A DNA stretch of 64,000 nucleotides from Anthoceros angustus (Eukaryota > Streptophyta > Anthocerotopsida > Anthocerotales > Anthocerotaceae): the NCBI GenBank assembly GCA_010909165.1, contig VJWM01000303.1:1-64000 (forward strand), read 5' to 3'. The position numbers and the translations under genes were made by a program. The notes beneath the pieces were generated by a model. That model was not told the origin of the DNA and did no database searches. It worked only from the letters and a program-made list of their open reading frames with translations. Shown in pieces: positions 54,812 through 64,000 of the stretch (its first letter is position 1; each line of letters starts with the position of its first letter).

Positions 54812-55042
54812 ATGTCTTTTACGGACACTATGGAATCTGTTGTACAGTGTGAAGCCAAACAGTTGGCTCCCTTTATAATTCTCCTTACGCTCTTTGCCTC
54901 ATATGCATCGATCGCCTTGAGAGAAGGTTTTCGATCCCCATATCGAGATGGCGTCACATCTTCAGTCCGAGGGTACTTTGCCCAAGAAACCGCAGACCCA
55001 AATGCTCTAGGCTTTGCTGTGCTGCGACCAAGAGAGACTTAA
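54812..55042 (+). other. Small plus-strand ORF with hydrophobic segment, 3' of C4 pol
   Basis: 76 codons, ATG at 54812. Residues 17-36 (around PFIILLTLFASYASIAL) form a possible membrane segment; the rest is polar. The complementary strand is also open (54957-54709), so coding is uncertain. It lies 20 bp upstream of the larger antisense ORF, in another frame. Confidence 0.3.
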
Positions 55043-55061
55043 CTTCTGCGGTTAAAGGGGC

Positions 55062-55758
55062 GTGAAGAGAACGTGGCGCCCAAAGGAACCACCAAGGAGT
55101 TTCGGACGCAGAGGCTCTGCAGCTAAGAAAACATGGGCGGCCCTTCTTGGTGTCACTCTTCTTAGGCCAAGAGCGGCAACGAGTAAAAGCAAATCTCACA
55201 TGTTCACCCCGATTTTGGCTTTTCCGAGCGAAGCTAACCCTTGTGAGGACCCAAGCTTTCCCAAGCCTCTGAGACTGTTCAAGGAAACCCAAATTGTCTC
55301 CTACACCATGAAGCACCCTCGCACCCCTATGTGGTATAGGGTTCATGTGGGCGATACTAAAGCTGATGCGCCTGTATCAAAGTTGAAGATTGCTGGGCGT
55401 ATCCTCACCATGTTGTTAGCACGTATAGTAAGTCCCAAATTCCATTCTGTTGCAGCATTTTTCTTTTGTGTGTGTGAGGCTAACCCTTGTTGTGCGAGGA
55501 TCTAACATACGCATCAAAGAAGAGTCTGACCTCCAGTCTGAAGACAGAATCTCAGGCAAGGCAAGAAGGCAGTGGGAGAAGACCCACCGTTCCTTGAATA
55601 GTCCCGATCCTTCTGAAGAGGAGGAAGATGAGAGTCAAAGCCTGCAGTCTGGTGAGTCGGAGTCCTGTGGGGACTCATACTCTCTCAGGTCTCGTGATGA
55701 GACTCTTTTTAATGACTACACAGATGATGAACACTCTTCCTTTAGTGGCTGTAGTTAG
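55062..55758 (+). CDS. Antisense ORF downstream of copia C4 pol (uncharacterised, about 222 codons with one break)
   Basis: Frame 55062-55427 is basic, with LRPRAATSKSKSH, a segment LFKETQIVSYTMKHPRTPMW and DTKADAPVSKLKIAGRIL. After a 28 bp stretch that begins GTAAGT and ends TTGCAG, frame 55456-55758 continues with RIKEESDLQSED and a strongly acidic, serine-rich tail (SPDPSEEEEDES, a motif ending YTDDEHSSFSG). Excluding the 28 bp keeps a single frame. It is too short for a normal plant intron and may be a shortened intron or a frameshift. It ends 20 bp before the pol stop of C4 on the other strand. No family is recognised. Confidence 0.5.
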
Positions 55759-55778
55759 AGTTCTGCACAGCATGGATT

Positions 55779-57480
55779 TTACTTTGCTGCATCAGTGCCA
55801 AGGAACTCCGAGTCTCCAAGGCCAAGACTTTTAACATGTTTCTCGTGGAGCTCTTTTCCTAGAGCCTTAGTCAATATGTCTGCTGGATTGTCTTGCGTTG
55901 CCACATACTCGAGGTTGATTTTACCTGCCTTGATTAGGTCTCTGATAAAATGATACTCAACCTCGATATGCTTTGTCCTTGCATGAAATACGGGTTCGAG
56001 CAAGTGACATGGAGCCCTCGGTCCTTATGAGCGTACATATGGTAATGGTATACCCATTTCGCTAAGGAGTAGTTTGCACCAAATGATCTCTTTGCAAGCC
56101 TGTAAGGACTCTATATTCACCTCGGCCGAGAGCAACTGGGCTTTCTTGCTCATCCAAGAATCGGTCCACCGCTATGCTCTGGCGTAACGACCTCTCCTGT
56201 TGTCCACGCTTCCAAAGATAGTCGAGAATCGGTGAAGACCTCAAGTTCAAGTTGCTGTCGGTGTGTGGCAATATTTTATCCTCGATGTGGTGTCCCTTCA
56301 AGTATCTAAAGACTCTTTTAATGCTTGTCCAGATTGCTCTTCCAGGTTCTCCGAACTGAGAGAGCGCTAGTAGCAAAACTTCCATACGAGTAGTGTTTGC
56401 GCATATATGAGCTTTCCAACACCTATAAGGTACGGCTAACATCCTTTCCTTCTCTTTGTTTGGGGACATTTACGCTTAGCTTGATTCCACTTGGTAGGGT
56501 GTAGCACGGCTTTGCATCCTTCAAACCTAGTTACGCACTTTCAGTATGTATCTTGGTTGTGAGTGTGATAACCTGCGTTTCTGTTCGAACATGTATACCA
56601 AGACAACTCAAGATCACCAAGGACATCTTAAACTTAGTTGCAAGCGGTCGGAATCTTTTGATAAAACTGCATCGTTACTTGACAAGATCGTCATCTACAT
56701 AGGCGCTAGGTAACGACGATGTCACCTTTCTTGTAGATGTACTGTACCATCGCTGCTTTTGGTGAAACCTAATACTAAAAGCTCAGCATCAAGTTCTGCG
56801 TTCCAAGCCATTGCGCTTCAACCCATGTCTTGATAAGTTTACATACATAATCCTCCTTTCCTTTGACTACTACATAACGGAGGTCATATATATTTCTGTC
56901 AAGCTTGCCATTCAAGAATCTGTTTTGACATCAAACATTTGCGATTCATAGTCCTTGTATTGCACATAATGCTCGTATGGTTGGCGGTTTCACAACCGGA
57001 GCGAATGTCTCCAAATAGTCCACGCACGGAACTTGTGAAAATCCACGAGCCACTAGTCTTGCCTTGTACCTATCAAGGTACCATCAGCCTTGACTTTCAA
57101 TTTGAAGACCCACTTACAAGACACCATTTTTCCGCCAGAGGTAATTTTGACAACTCCCATGTGCCGTTCTCAATCAATGAGTCATATTCGATTTTATAGC
57201 TTTCTCCCACTCCTTGTGATCAGTCGCTCAAAGCCTCGGCATAAGACCGTGGTTCTACTCGAGGTTAGTAGCGACATATGCTTTCACATGTGAAGAGGAA
57301 ATACGATAATCAGGCACGATAATAATCGGAGGTCGACGCGTTCGAGTAGGGTAACGTCGAGCAAGCTCGCAAGTTCTTGTTCGTTGAGGGTCTAGATCTT
57401 GTTCAAGTTCGAGTTCAAACATAATCTTCTTCCTCGGTTGCATTCTCGACTTCATCGTGTTGCATCGCAAGTGCTTGATC
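55779..57480 (-). pseudogene. Copia C4 reverse transcriptase and RNase H
   Basis: [12 protein letters not shown] (about 57070) and DYLETFAPV follow the linker at 57470-57255. The catalytic YVDD is at 56690-56701 (AYVDDDL). Frame 56469-56062 holds the RT/RNase H connection (a block after CANTTRMEVLL, with RVFRYLKGH). Frame 56003-55779 holds the RNase H end: EPVFHARTKHIEVEYHFIRD and DILTKALGKELHEKH, with a stop at 55779. Several stops and shifts lie between these. The order and spacing are those of copia pol. Confidence 0.8.
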
Positions 57481-58780
57481 CGTTGAGGAATGTGATCCTA
57501 CACATCTGGCGGTGGAATTTCGTGTTCGTTCTTCTTCAACACCGATTTTCCCCTCCTGCAGGAACATTTTCATCAACAGGAGCCTGAGTACCATGATCCC
57601 GATCATAATGAGAAAGCTCAAGACTATCCTCGTCATCGGGAGCATGAACATGTGCTCCCACCAAGCCCAAGTCTTTGTTTCATCGAACACACTGAGCATA
57701 AATGACCTTGTTAGAAGGAACATCATATAGTTTATATGCTTTTATCCCTTCCGTATCCCAACATGAGCAGCTCAGCCTTAAAGCTTGGTTCGCTCCGGTA
57801 TGAAGGCATATGCAAGGCGAAACGTCCTCAAGTCTTTGGATGGATGGCTTCGTGAAAGCTTCATAAGGAGTTTTGCCTTCGACTGTGGTGGGTAACCCTC
57901 AAGAAAGGTTGAGGTCATCAAAGCCTCGCCCGATGAGGTAAGGGCGCTTGAGCATCATGCAATGAGGAGACCATCTCCTGCTGAGATTCAAACGCCTGCC
58001 ACTCCATTCTGGAGAGTGTATACCCGTGAGTTGGCTCCAATGCCTTCATCTTTACAGAATCTGGAATTCATTAGAGGTGAATTCCCATTCTCGATCTTAG
58101 TGTCTTGAGTCTTTCTGTCCAACGTTCGTGAACTTGATGTATTCCTTGAAATAGGAGAAACATTCGCTCTTGTTCTTGAGGATGTAGGTGGTGACAAATC
58201 TACTTTTGTCATCTGGCGTTAAGAAATAACGCCCACCACCAATGGACGCTTGAGATAAGGGTCCACACAAATCGGATGTACAAGCTCAAGTACATCAAGC
58301 ACGGTGAGGTGCTTTGTTCTTGAAGGCAGCTTGGTGTTTCTTCGACAAAACACAAGCCTCACATAAGGGTAGGAGTCAAGGGCCAATAGGTCCATCTTGA
58401 TACTGGTCACTCACAATTTTTGTAGCTTTGCCATGTGAGGATGACCTAGGCGTGCATGCCACAACCGAGCCTTTCTTGTTTGTTGTGCGGATGCAAGGAC
58501 GTCTTGTGTCGTGGGACTCTGCTACTGCAAATGGAGACAGATCATGGTCCAAGACCCATGCGCAAGTACCTTTCTAGGGTCAAATGCATCTATGATTCTG
58601 CTCTTGTGAACACGACATGGTATTATTGTCGGCATTCAATCTTCTAACGAGATCGTGTTTCTAGTCATCTCGGGCACATGGTAGACATCTTCTAACTTGA
58701 GTGTGTTTCCAGAGGAACTATTAACTCAACGTACCCGCGACCGGGTGAGACTAGAGACCTATCGTCCCTAAGGTAAACAT
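57481..58780 (-). pseudogene. Copia C4 integrase
   Basis: KLPSRTKHLTVLDVLELVHP (58335-58276) marks the start of the catalytic core: the usual copia sequence here ends in LVHSDLCGP, and the Asp is displaced by a shift. RFVTTYILKNKSE-type residues are at about 58200-58150, TPYEAFTKPS at about 57870-57840, and the C-terminal region at about 57800-57700. Frames are broken throughout. Confidence 0.65.
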
Positions 58781-58794
58781 ATTGATCGAACCGA

Positions 58795-59900
58795 TCATGT
58801 TTTAAATTCATTCCTATCAAAGCAAATATGTGTAGCAGATTCTAAGAACCATTCCTGTTGGTTTGATTCACTTTGGAGGAAAGACAAGTGGGAAAGACAA
58901 TGGACTAGCAAACTCCCTAGTCCCAAGCCAGAGCGATGGGGTATTAACCTTTTTACCACAACATTTGATTGAGCTGGTTCCCTCCTTGCGAGGAACTCCA
59001 CCGCTGCACTCTTTTCCCAATGGCTGTGCTTGCACAGTTGCGAGTTCACGGCTTCTTTATTTTCTTCCGGTGAGGATCCGGAGCTACCTCCCACGAAGAG
59101 TTTCCACCACCTCCTTTGGAGAAGGGCTTCTTCCTCCTCGTCCTTGTTGTGAGGTAGGCTGTTGTTTCCTTTCTTATGGTTGGTCCTGGCTTCTTCTTGC
59201 GGCATGGAACTCACGAGTGTGAGAAGCTCATTTGCATCTCTATGCCTTGCTTTTAGCTAACAACGTAGCTTGTGTTTGAGCAGCTGTATGAGAAGTCACG
59301 AAATGTGACCATGACTCTGGAAGCGAAAGAAGGAGCCTCATCACCATCTCATCATCTCCAATGGCAACTTTGAGGCACCACAGCCGTGAGGCTAGGGTCC
59401 TGAAGGTACTCACGTGTTTCTCCAGAGTCACCGTCCTTCATCCTTAGGTTCAAAATTCCTTAGAGCTGTCATTGCGCTTACCATGTTCTGGGCTGCGTAG
59501 AGTTCCTTTAGGCGATTCATGATTTCGGCCAAGTATTCACCTCATGCCTCAACATCTCGGTTTGTCGCCACTGCGTATGAGGTATTTGGCTCATTGTGTA
59601 GCTAACCATTCTTCCTCTCCAAGATCCTCGTCGGTTTCACTACTTTTCCAAGAGCATGTTTGAGGAGGCCTCTCATTTCGAGAACGCCTCCATTCTTATA
59701 AGCCGATGTCAAGTCATTTCAGTTGAACTGTCCTTCTCCTTGAAGGACTCACGCTTCAAAATTATGTGTAGAGGATGTGTCACCCATTTTGGGTTCTGAA
59801 CTCCTAAGAGTTTGTCCTCTGATGTTGAAGAAGCTTTCTAATGTGTCTTCTTCCGGTCACTAGCATGAACACTATCATGGGCCCGTAGCCACTATTCTCA
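58795..59900 (-). pseudogene. Copia C4 gag and protease start
   Basis: Gag landmarks are MRGLLKHALGKVV (about 59660), NMVSAMTALRNFE (about 59480), LEKHVSTFRTLASRL and VMRLLLSLPESWSHFVTSHT (59431-59260). The frame 59214-58795 contains a lysine-rich stretch, a zinc knuckle of the type CX2CX3-4HWXKC (CKHSHWEKS, about 59035-59010) and then EWFLESATHICFDRNEF (58860-58810). The latter corresponds to the protease start WLLDSGATHH with D changed to E. It is likely inactive as written. Confidence 0.75.
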
Positions 59901-60928
59901 CCATCCATACATTCTACTTACAATGCGTGTTGGTTTTGTGGTTGCTCCCAGGCAGCTCTGCGTGCAGCTATGGTTTGTTCCCAAACCGCTATGCGTTATC
60001 TTAGAGTTTCTCATCTCAAACTTATTGAATGCGTAAGTGGAGCATGAAGGGCAAGAGTTAGGTGTATCAAACTTCCTTTCATGCTTAGTTTTACTTACGT
60101 GCTTGCATGTTGTGCCTCTGAATGCCGGGTTGGCCAACAACTCTGGTTTCAGCAACATTACAAGCTTGTAATCTAAGTGTGTTAGTTTGCTCTTTCAAAT
60201 CCTGCGATCAATGCTAGCCAAGCGACATGACCGAAATCGACATCTGCTTTCAACATTCCTATTGTTAGCCTCAAGACGCTGAACAATTGTGTTTACCTCT
60301 GATTGTACAACGCTTTGTTGTGAGGAAGAGCGTTGGTGTATGTTCTCGGAAGTGGTGATGTTGCACCGCTGTTGTCAATTGTGAATGTCAAGTCAAGCTC
60401 TGTTGGGAACAATTCGAGAAGTGTGTTGAAGGCTCCGCAATGTGTCTCCTTGTGCTTGATTTCGGGCAAGTTGCTCCACAGGATGCGCCCATGTAATTGA
60501 TGTGCGGTTTGTCTCTCGGCATTTTCTGCGTCGATCCCTTGGATTTTGATTGTTCCTCCTAGGATTCACAGGGATTTGGTAGATGTAATTTTCCATGGCT
60601 ATGTGCCACGATTGTATATATGCGAATTCCTGCATTTTCTTTCTTTATATGATTTTTACATATAATTACGCAGTGCTCTTGTGCCTCCATTGAATTGCTC
60701 AAGTAGCAACTCAATGGAAGTAGACTATCTGCGATCTTGCGTAATCTATATGAATTCATCAAAATAAAAATAGAAATAAAACAAGAATGCACCCATTCTT
60801 TTTCTATCTTATGTTTCTTGATTTTAACTTATTTATAAAACAAGAAAACAATCAAAGAAAGCATTGTGCATATTTTCCGATGCACAATTTCAATGTGCAT
60901 TCATTTGAATGCAACCTACACTAGGTAT
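59901..60928 (-). other. Long leader of copia C4 with Cys/His-rich frame
   Basis: About 1 kb lies between PBS and gag. Frame 60158-59898 is open, with CKHVSKTKHERKF and CPSCSTYAFNKFE, a possible zinc-binding cluster. Frame 60635-60393 is basic (NPRRNNQNPRDRRRKCRE). A TATA-like and poly-A-rich region lies at 60640-60860. Whether either frame is translated is unknown. Confidence 0.35.
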
Positions 60929-60939
60929 GCTCGATACCA
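60929..60939 (-). promoter_or_regulatory. Primer binding site of copia C4
   Basis: The minus strand reads TGGTATCGAGC next to the 5' LTR, against TGGTATCAGAGC for initiator tRNA-Met; again the A after TATC is missing. Confidence 0.75.
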
Positions 60940-61198
60940 TGAAGATTTTATGGACTAATGTAGATCAATTAAACATTATAGAATAATTACATTGTTGGAT
61001 CAAGAAAGAAGTAAGTTGCTTATGCATGAAAAGACAACTAAAACTAAATTTAATGAAACGTTGTATCTATTCACTTAGAGACGTAACCCTAATGAAACGA
61101 CACCATATCTAGTAAACCCTGGCTTATCATATCTTGGTAATATATGGATAACTTAAACCCCTAAATCCTAACTATGATATCAACATTGTATATCATTA
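60940..61198 (-). repeat. 5' LTR of copia C4
   Basis: TGAAGATTTTATGG to ATATCATTA; pairs with 54430-54688. Confidence 0.9.
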
Positions 61199-61276
61199 CG
61201 CGCGAGGGTGGTGCTTTTCCTCTCACGACCCGAAATGCGGAGCCGAGGTTTTTTTGAAGACGAAGGAGGAAGGGAG

Positions 61277-62580
61277 ATGGCGCCTCGAGCATGGCCGAAA
61301 TTCCACCATCTGGTGGCCCAACATGGACCCTTTGGAAGGTTAGAGCTGGCACCTTGTGCAGAGGCGGGCCCTGGAATTCATGGAAAGAAATGGTGCTACG
61401 GCCCGGATTGGTGCGAGTCGCTCGCCAATTGAGAACCGGGTCGCAGAGGCGGCCGAGGGAAGGCCGCAAAATTGGGATTTGGGGCTCTTTCTGTATGGGC
61501 GAGAAGAATCGAGGGACGGGAGCCTGGTGATTGACCCCAGGAGAAAGAAGACCACAGGCTGCCACGCTCATGAAGCCTGGGGAAGTGAGGGTGAACAATG
61601 GATGGGTGACTCGCCAACTCGTGTCTGTGCAGCTGGTGGGCTTGGCCAAGTGGATTTTGTGTTTCTTGCAGAATCGAAAGATGGACCATATGGCGGATCA
61701 CTTCCTTGTCTTTCTTTATGAAGTGGTTAAGGGCACACAAATCGATTGGGGGAGGATGATTTTTGAAAGAGCCTGTGAAGAGAAGGCGAATTTGCTCTCC
61801 CCTTCCCCTCGGCCCTCCTTGATTTCACCCTTTTTGATTCATGTACTCGCGCATTCGGTGTATGAGGTTAGGAAGTATCTTCATGGTGAAATCGGTCGGA
61901 ACTCAAGGTAGAGGAGGAGTGTAAGGAGGATTCGGGGAAGGATTCCGAGGTTGGGAATCGCCTCTAGAAGATTCCGGATGAAGGTGGGGAGGTTTCCAAG
62001 GGCAAGAAGCGGAGGCGGCGGCCGAGCAGTCGGCGAAAAGGAAGAAACGACCGCGGCGGAGGAGGAATCACAGCTACACCTAGGGTCACAGTGAAATCAG
62101 CGAGGCGGGTGAAGGAAGATAAAAAAGCAGTTGTCCCCTTTTGAGTGCAGGGGATGAGTCATGCCGCTCAGGAGGTTGGAGCGGATAAAGGGGTAGTGCG
62201 AGACAACCCCTAGGAGAGTAAGTTAATTCGGCAGCCAGTCCTTGTGAGCTCAAGGACATTTTTGGCGACATCTCATTGGCAAATCCGGTGAAGTGGAGAG
62301 TGACACCTTGTGTGCGAAATTGTTGTGGAGGATGGGCACGAACAGCCATTGGTCGAGAATCTGCAGGCCTGACCTCGGCCATGGCTCGAGACTCGGGCGG
62401 ACCTTCTCGACCGGTGACCATGGCTCTCACTGGGCTGAGTGTCGGGGACAACAGGAGAAGTTGCTCAAGGAAGAGGGAAGTGCAGGCGAGAACAAGGTGG
62501 CAGAGGCCATGAGCGAGGTCTTGAGCGGCCAATCTGGTACAGGGCTGAGGCCATGTCCACCCAGCAGGAGGCCTTAGTGA
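61277..62580 (+). pseudogene. U3 ORF of family-2 LTR (copy 2)
   Basis: GGAGATGGCGCCTCG start, shared with 40616. Frames 61356-61721 and 61531-61911 overlap and together give SRDGSLVIDPRR, LVGLAKWILCFLQNRKMDHM, ADHFLVFLYEVVKGTQIDWG, RMIFERACEEKANLLSPS and RPSLISPFLIHVLAHSVYEV. It is the best view of the conserved core, predicted to be helical. The pattern resembles the 'putative plant transposon protein' family of Athila-like elements, with the ...IDWG...LISxFLxHL order. Downstream frames are E/R/G-rich and end near 62580. Confidence 0.65.
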
Positions 62581-63514
62581 ATCAAGTCAAGGGGCGCCTA
62601 CACGATTGAGGAGCTCAAGATGAGGTCTCACGAATCCAAGGCGGTGGACAATGGCGCCCCAGAAATTCAAGAAGGCGGAGAGATACAAGCGGGAGAGAGC
62701 GAAGCTAGGGCCGAGTCAAGAGGCGGCCAATCGAAGAAGGCGAGCACAACATGCCCGGGCGAAGCAACCCACCAGAAGCTACCACCACGGTGGCTTAACC
62801 GCCACCGTCGGCGGAAGGAGGCAGGGTGGGGGAAGCCCTAAGCGGGAGGCTGCAGATGGGAGGCGAGACCCCTGGAACTCGAAGCGGCGGCCGGGATTGT
62901 CCACGGGAGGAGAGGATAAGGACCTCATCGGAAGGGCATGTGTATGCTAATCACGGATGAGGATGCTCATGTCCTTCGCACGCATGGTGGCCCAGGTGCT
63001 CACTCTAAATGTGTATGTGGTTGTTGGGACGGAGGGCGAAACTACACAGTGCACATCTTGGCCGCAGGCGTTTACAGTGGTTCCTTGAATAGGGCTGGCG
63101 CCTACCTCCGCAAGTGGTCTTTGGAGGAGATGGTGAGGCGGAGGCGAGCATGGAGGAGGAAGCACGGTGTGGCTATCCGGTGAGAAGGCGGGACAGCAGG
63201 GCATAGAGGCCATAGGCGCCCGGCGTCCACGGGCGAAAGCATGAGCCGGCGGAGGCGGTGGAGGTTTTGGGAGAGAATCGCTGGATCGGAGGCATGGCTG
63301 AGAGCGAGGGGACCCCTATGGGTCAGAGGGTTAAGCAAAGAATCATGAGGCGGCAGCGATTTTAGGGAGCGACATCATAGGTCCGGGTTTCTTTTCGGTT
63401 AGGGATAGGATGTTTGAGTCATGAGTCGTAGTTCGGATTGGTAGGAGCGCCGTGGTAGAGGCTACAATTTTTAGACATCGGAGAGAAGCGAGTGTCGCCG
63501 AATCATACTAGATG

Positions 63515-63520
63515 TATAAG
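63515..63520 (+). promoter_or_regulatory. Core TATA box of family-2 LTR (copy 2)
   Basis: AGATGTATAAGAGACCC, as at 42857 in copy 1. Confidence 0.55.
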
Positions 63521-63870
63521 AGACCCTTTGTGTCTCTCTTAATGCATAATTGTGTGAACTTCCGTGCTGACCGCGAGGTTGATTGGAGATTGATCAAGAT
63601 CGAATCGATGCACCGCCTTTCGTCACAAGAAGACCGGAAGATCCTCAAGGTGGTGAGAGCGGAGTGGCCAAGCTCCACGTCCGGGGCGTAAAGTGAACGG
63701 TGAAGGACGCCAGGCGTCGGGAAGGGGCAATTCTGCGGAAGGTGAGACGCTGGCGAGTTTAATGTGACTGCGTGTCTTTCTGCCTCCTTCCCTAAACCGC
63801 TGCTCATCATAACGTGTTCTAATTCTATAAGGGGTCCGTGAATTCGTGGTGAGGTCCTTTTGGTTTGGTG

Positions 63871-64000
63871 TCTTGGTGAATCTCACGGGTGGTCATAATC
63901 CTCACTGCTTTTCGGGTTTTGATGAGCACACTTCCTGCCAAATGCCCCTGCTGCTTGCAATCTTGGCACAGTTTATCGAAATCTCCATTGCCTTGCCGAG
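63871..64000 (-). pseudogene. Ty3/gypsy gag zinc-knuckle fragment
   Basis: The minus frame gives LCQDCKQQGHLAGS (63972-63930), CX2CX4H of a retroviral zinc knuckle with the last Cys out of register, similar to FCQVCKELGHKMGE of E2 (13303-13258). It continues beyond the right end of the window. Confidence 0.6.

Larger units (their letters stand above)
54430..61199 (-). mobile_element. Ty1/copia element C4 (different family from C2)
   Basis: 6.77 kb between direct repeats 54430-54688 and 60940-61198 that differ at about three bases with no indel. The minus-strand order is PBS (60929-60939), leader, gag, zinc knuckle, protease, integrase, RT and RNase H, then a 1 kb region with a plus-strand ORF, and the polypurine tract (54689-54700). 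It is inserted into a family-2 LTR. Left flank GAGCG and right flank GCGCG match at four of five positions, so the exact duplication is uncertain. It is the youngest element by LTR similarity. Confidence 0.9.
61199..63870 (+). repeat. Family-2 giant LTR (copy 2), 3' part
   Basis: It resumes at GCGCGAGGG (equivalent to 40520) and aligns with copy 1 to about 43210, including the ORF and core TATA (63515-63520). At about 63870 similarity stops and a gypsy gag piece on the minus strand follows, so R/U5 is truncated here or continues beyond the window. Confidence 0.75.

Noticed and set aside
54812-55042. Host membrane protein gene
   Set aside because: Only one hydrophobic segment in 76 codons, inside C4, with an equally long frame on the other strand; kept as a low-confidence ORF only.
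54425-61204. Exact target-site duplication for copia C4
   Set aside because: GAGCG and GCGCG differ at one position and the LTR edge (TTA/TTAC) is ambiguous. The insertion itself is supported by the continuous site at 40515-40532.
1-64000. rRNA, tRNA, CRISPR or organelle DNA
   Set aside because: No conserved tRNA or rRNA blocks and no regularly spaced repeats were seen. The tRNA matches are PBSs of 11-18 bases only.

Overview
The window is a stretch of plant nuclear heterochromatin made almost entirely of LTR retrotransposons inserted into one another. Evidence for a land plant is the Ty1/copia pol domains with PBSs matching initiator tRNA-Met, the Ty3/gypsy gag-pol with a PBS matching the 3' end of plant tRNA-Asp, a CACTA-like transposon end, and the absence of any recognisable host gene apart from one small spliced gene fragment. 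The species cannot be named from the sequence. Nearly every reading frame is broken by short indels. Part of that may be uncorrected long-read error, so frame-level statements are tentative.

Layout. 1-2280: 5' part of a minus-strand copia element (C1) with a very GC-rich leader, PBS and LTR, inserted in the gag region of a minus-strand gypsy element (E1). 2281-3212: gag start and PBS of E1. 3213-7890: giant LTR 'A' (LTR1), shared by E1 and the next element. 7890-15204: gypsy element E2 on the minus strand (gag, PR/RT/RNase H, truncated integrase), with an internal tandem duplication. 15205-18853 plus 23744-25100: E2's 5' LTR (A type, about 5 kb), split by a nested solo A-type LTR (18854-23743). 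25101-28930: plus-strand copia 3' ends in a 1.7 kb tandem duplication, with antisense ORFs. 29069-29548: a two-exon antisense gene fragment. 29572-31324 and 49681 to about 49930: a diverged giant LTR 'B'. This is split by a plus-strand A-type LTR (31325-49680), which is itself interrupted by copia C2 (33215-38168, TSD GTAGA) and by a third LTR family (39330-47544, TSD GCGAG). That third family hosts a family-2 LTR from 39948. 50002-51540: a gypsy gag. 51674-51945: CACTA-like terminus. 53830-54429 and 61199 to about 63870: a second family-2 LTR, split by copia C4 (54430-61199). 63930-63972: a gypsy zinc knuckle on the minus strand.

The main observation is that the giant LTRs (about 5 kb in family A) contain a complete-looking gene inside U3. 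A TATA box lies 200-320 bp from the LTR start, followed by a leader, a start codon with a basic N-terminus, a long ORF (about 1,000 codons in family A) with an IDWG-type globular domain, a coiled coil and a Pro/Thr/Gly-rich tail, and a stop. Only then comes the canonical core promoter (TATAAGA or TATAAAA) about 0.7-1 kb before the LTR 3' end. The same order occurs in three families (A, 2, 3), and its first half occurs in family B. This resembles the sag gene in the U3 of mouse mammary tumour virus more than any standard plant element. A second theme is antisense ORFs placed 3' of pol at three copia 3' ends.
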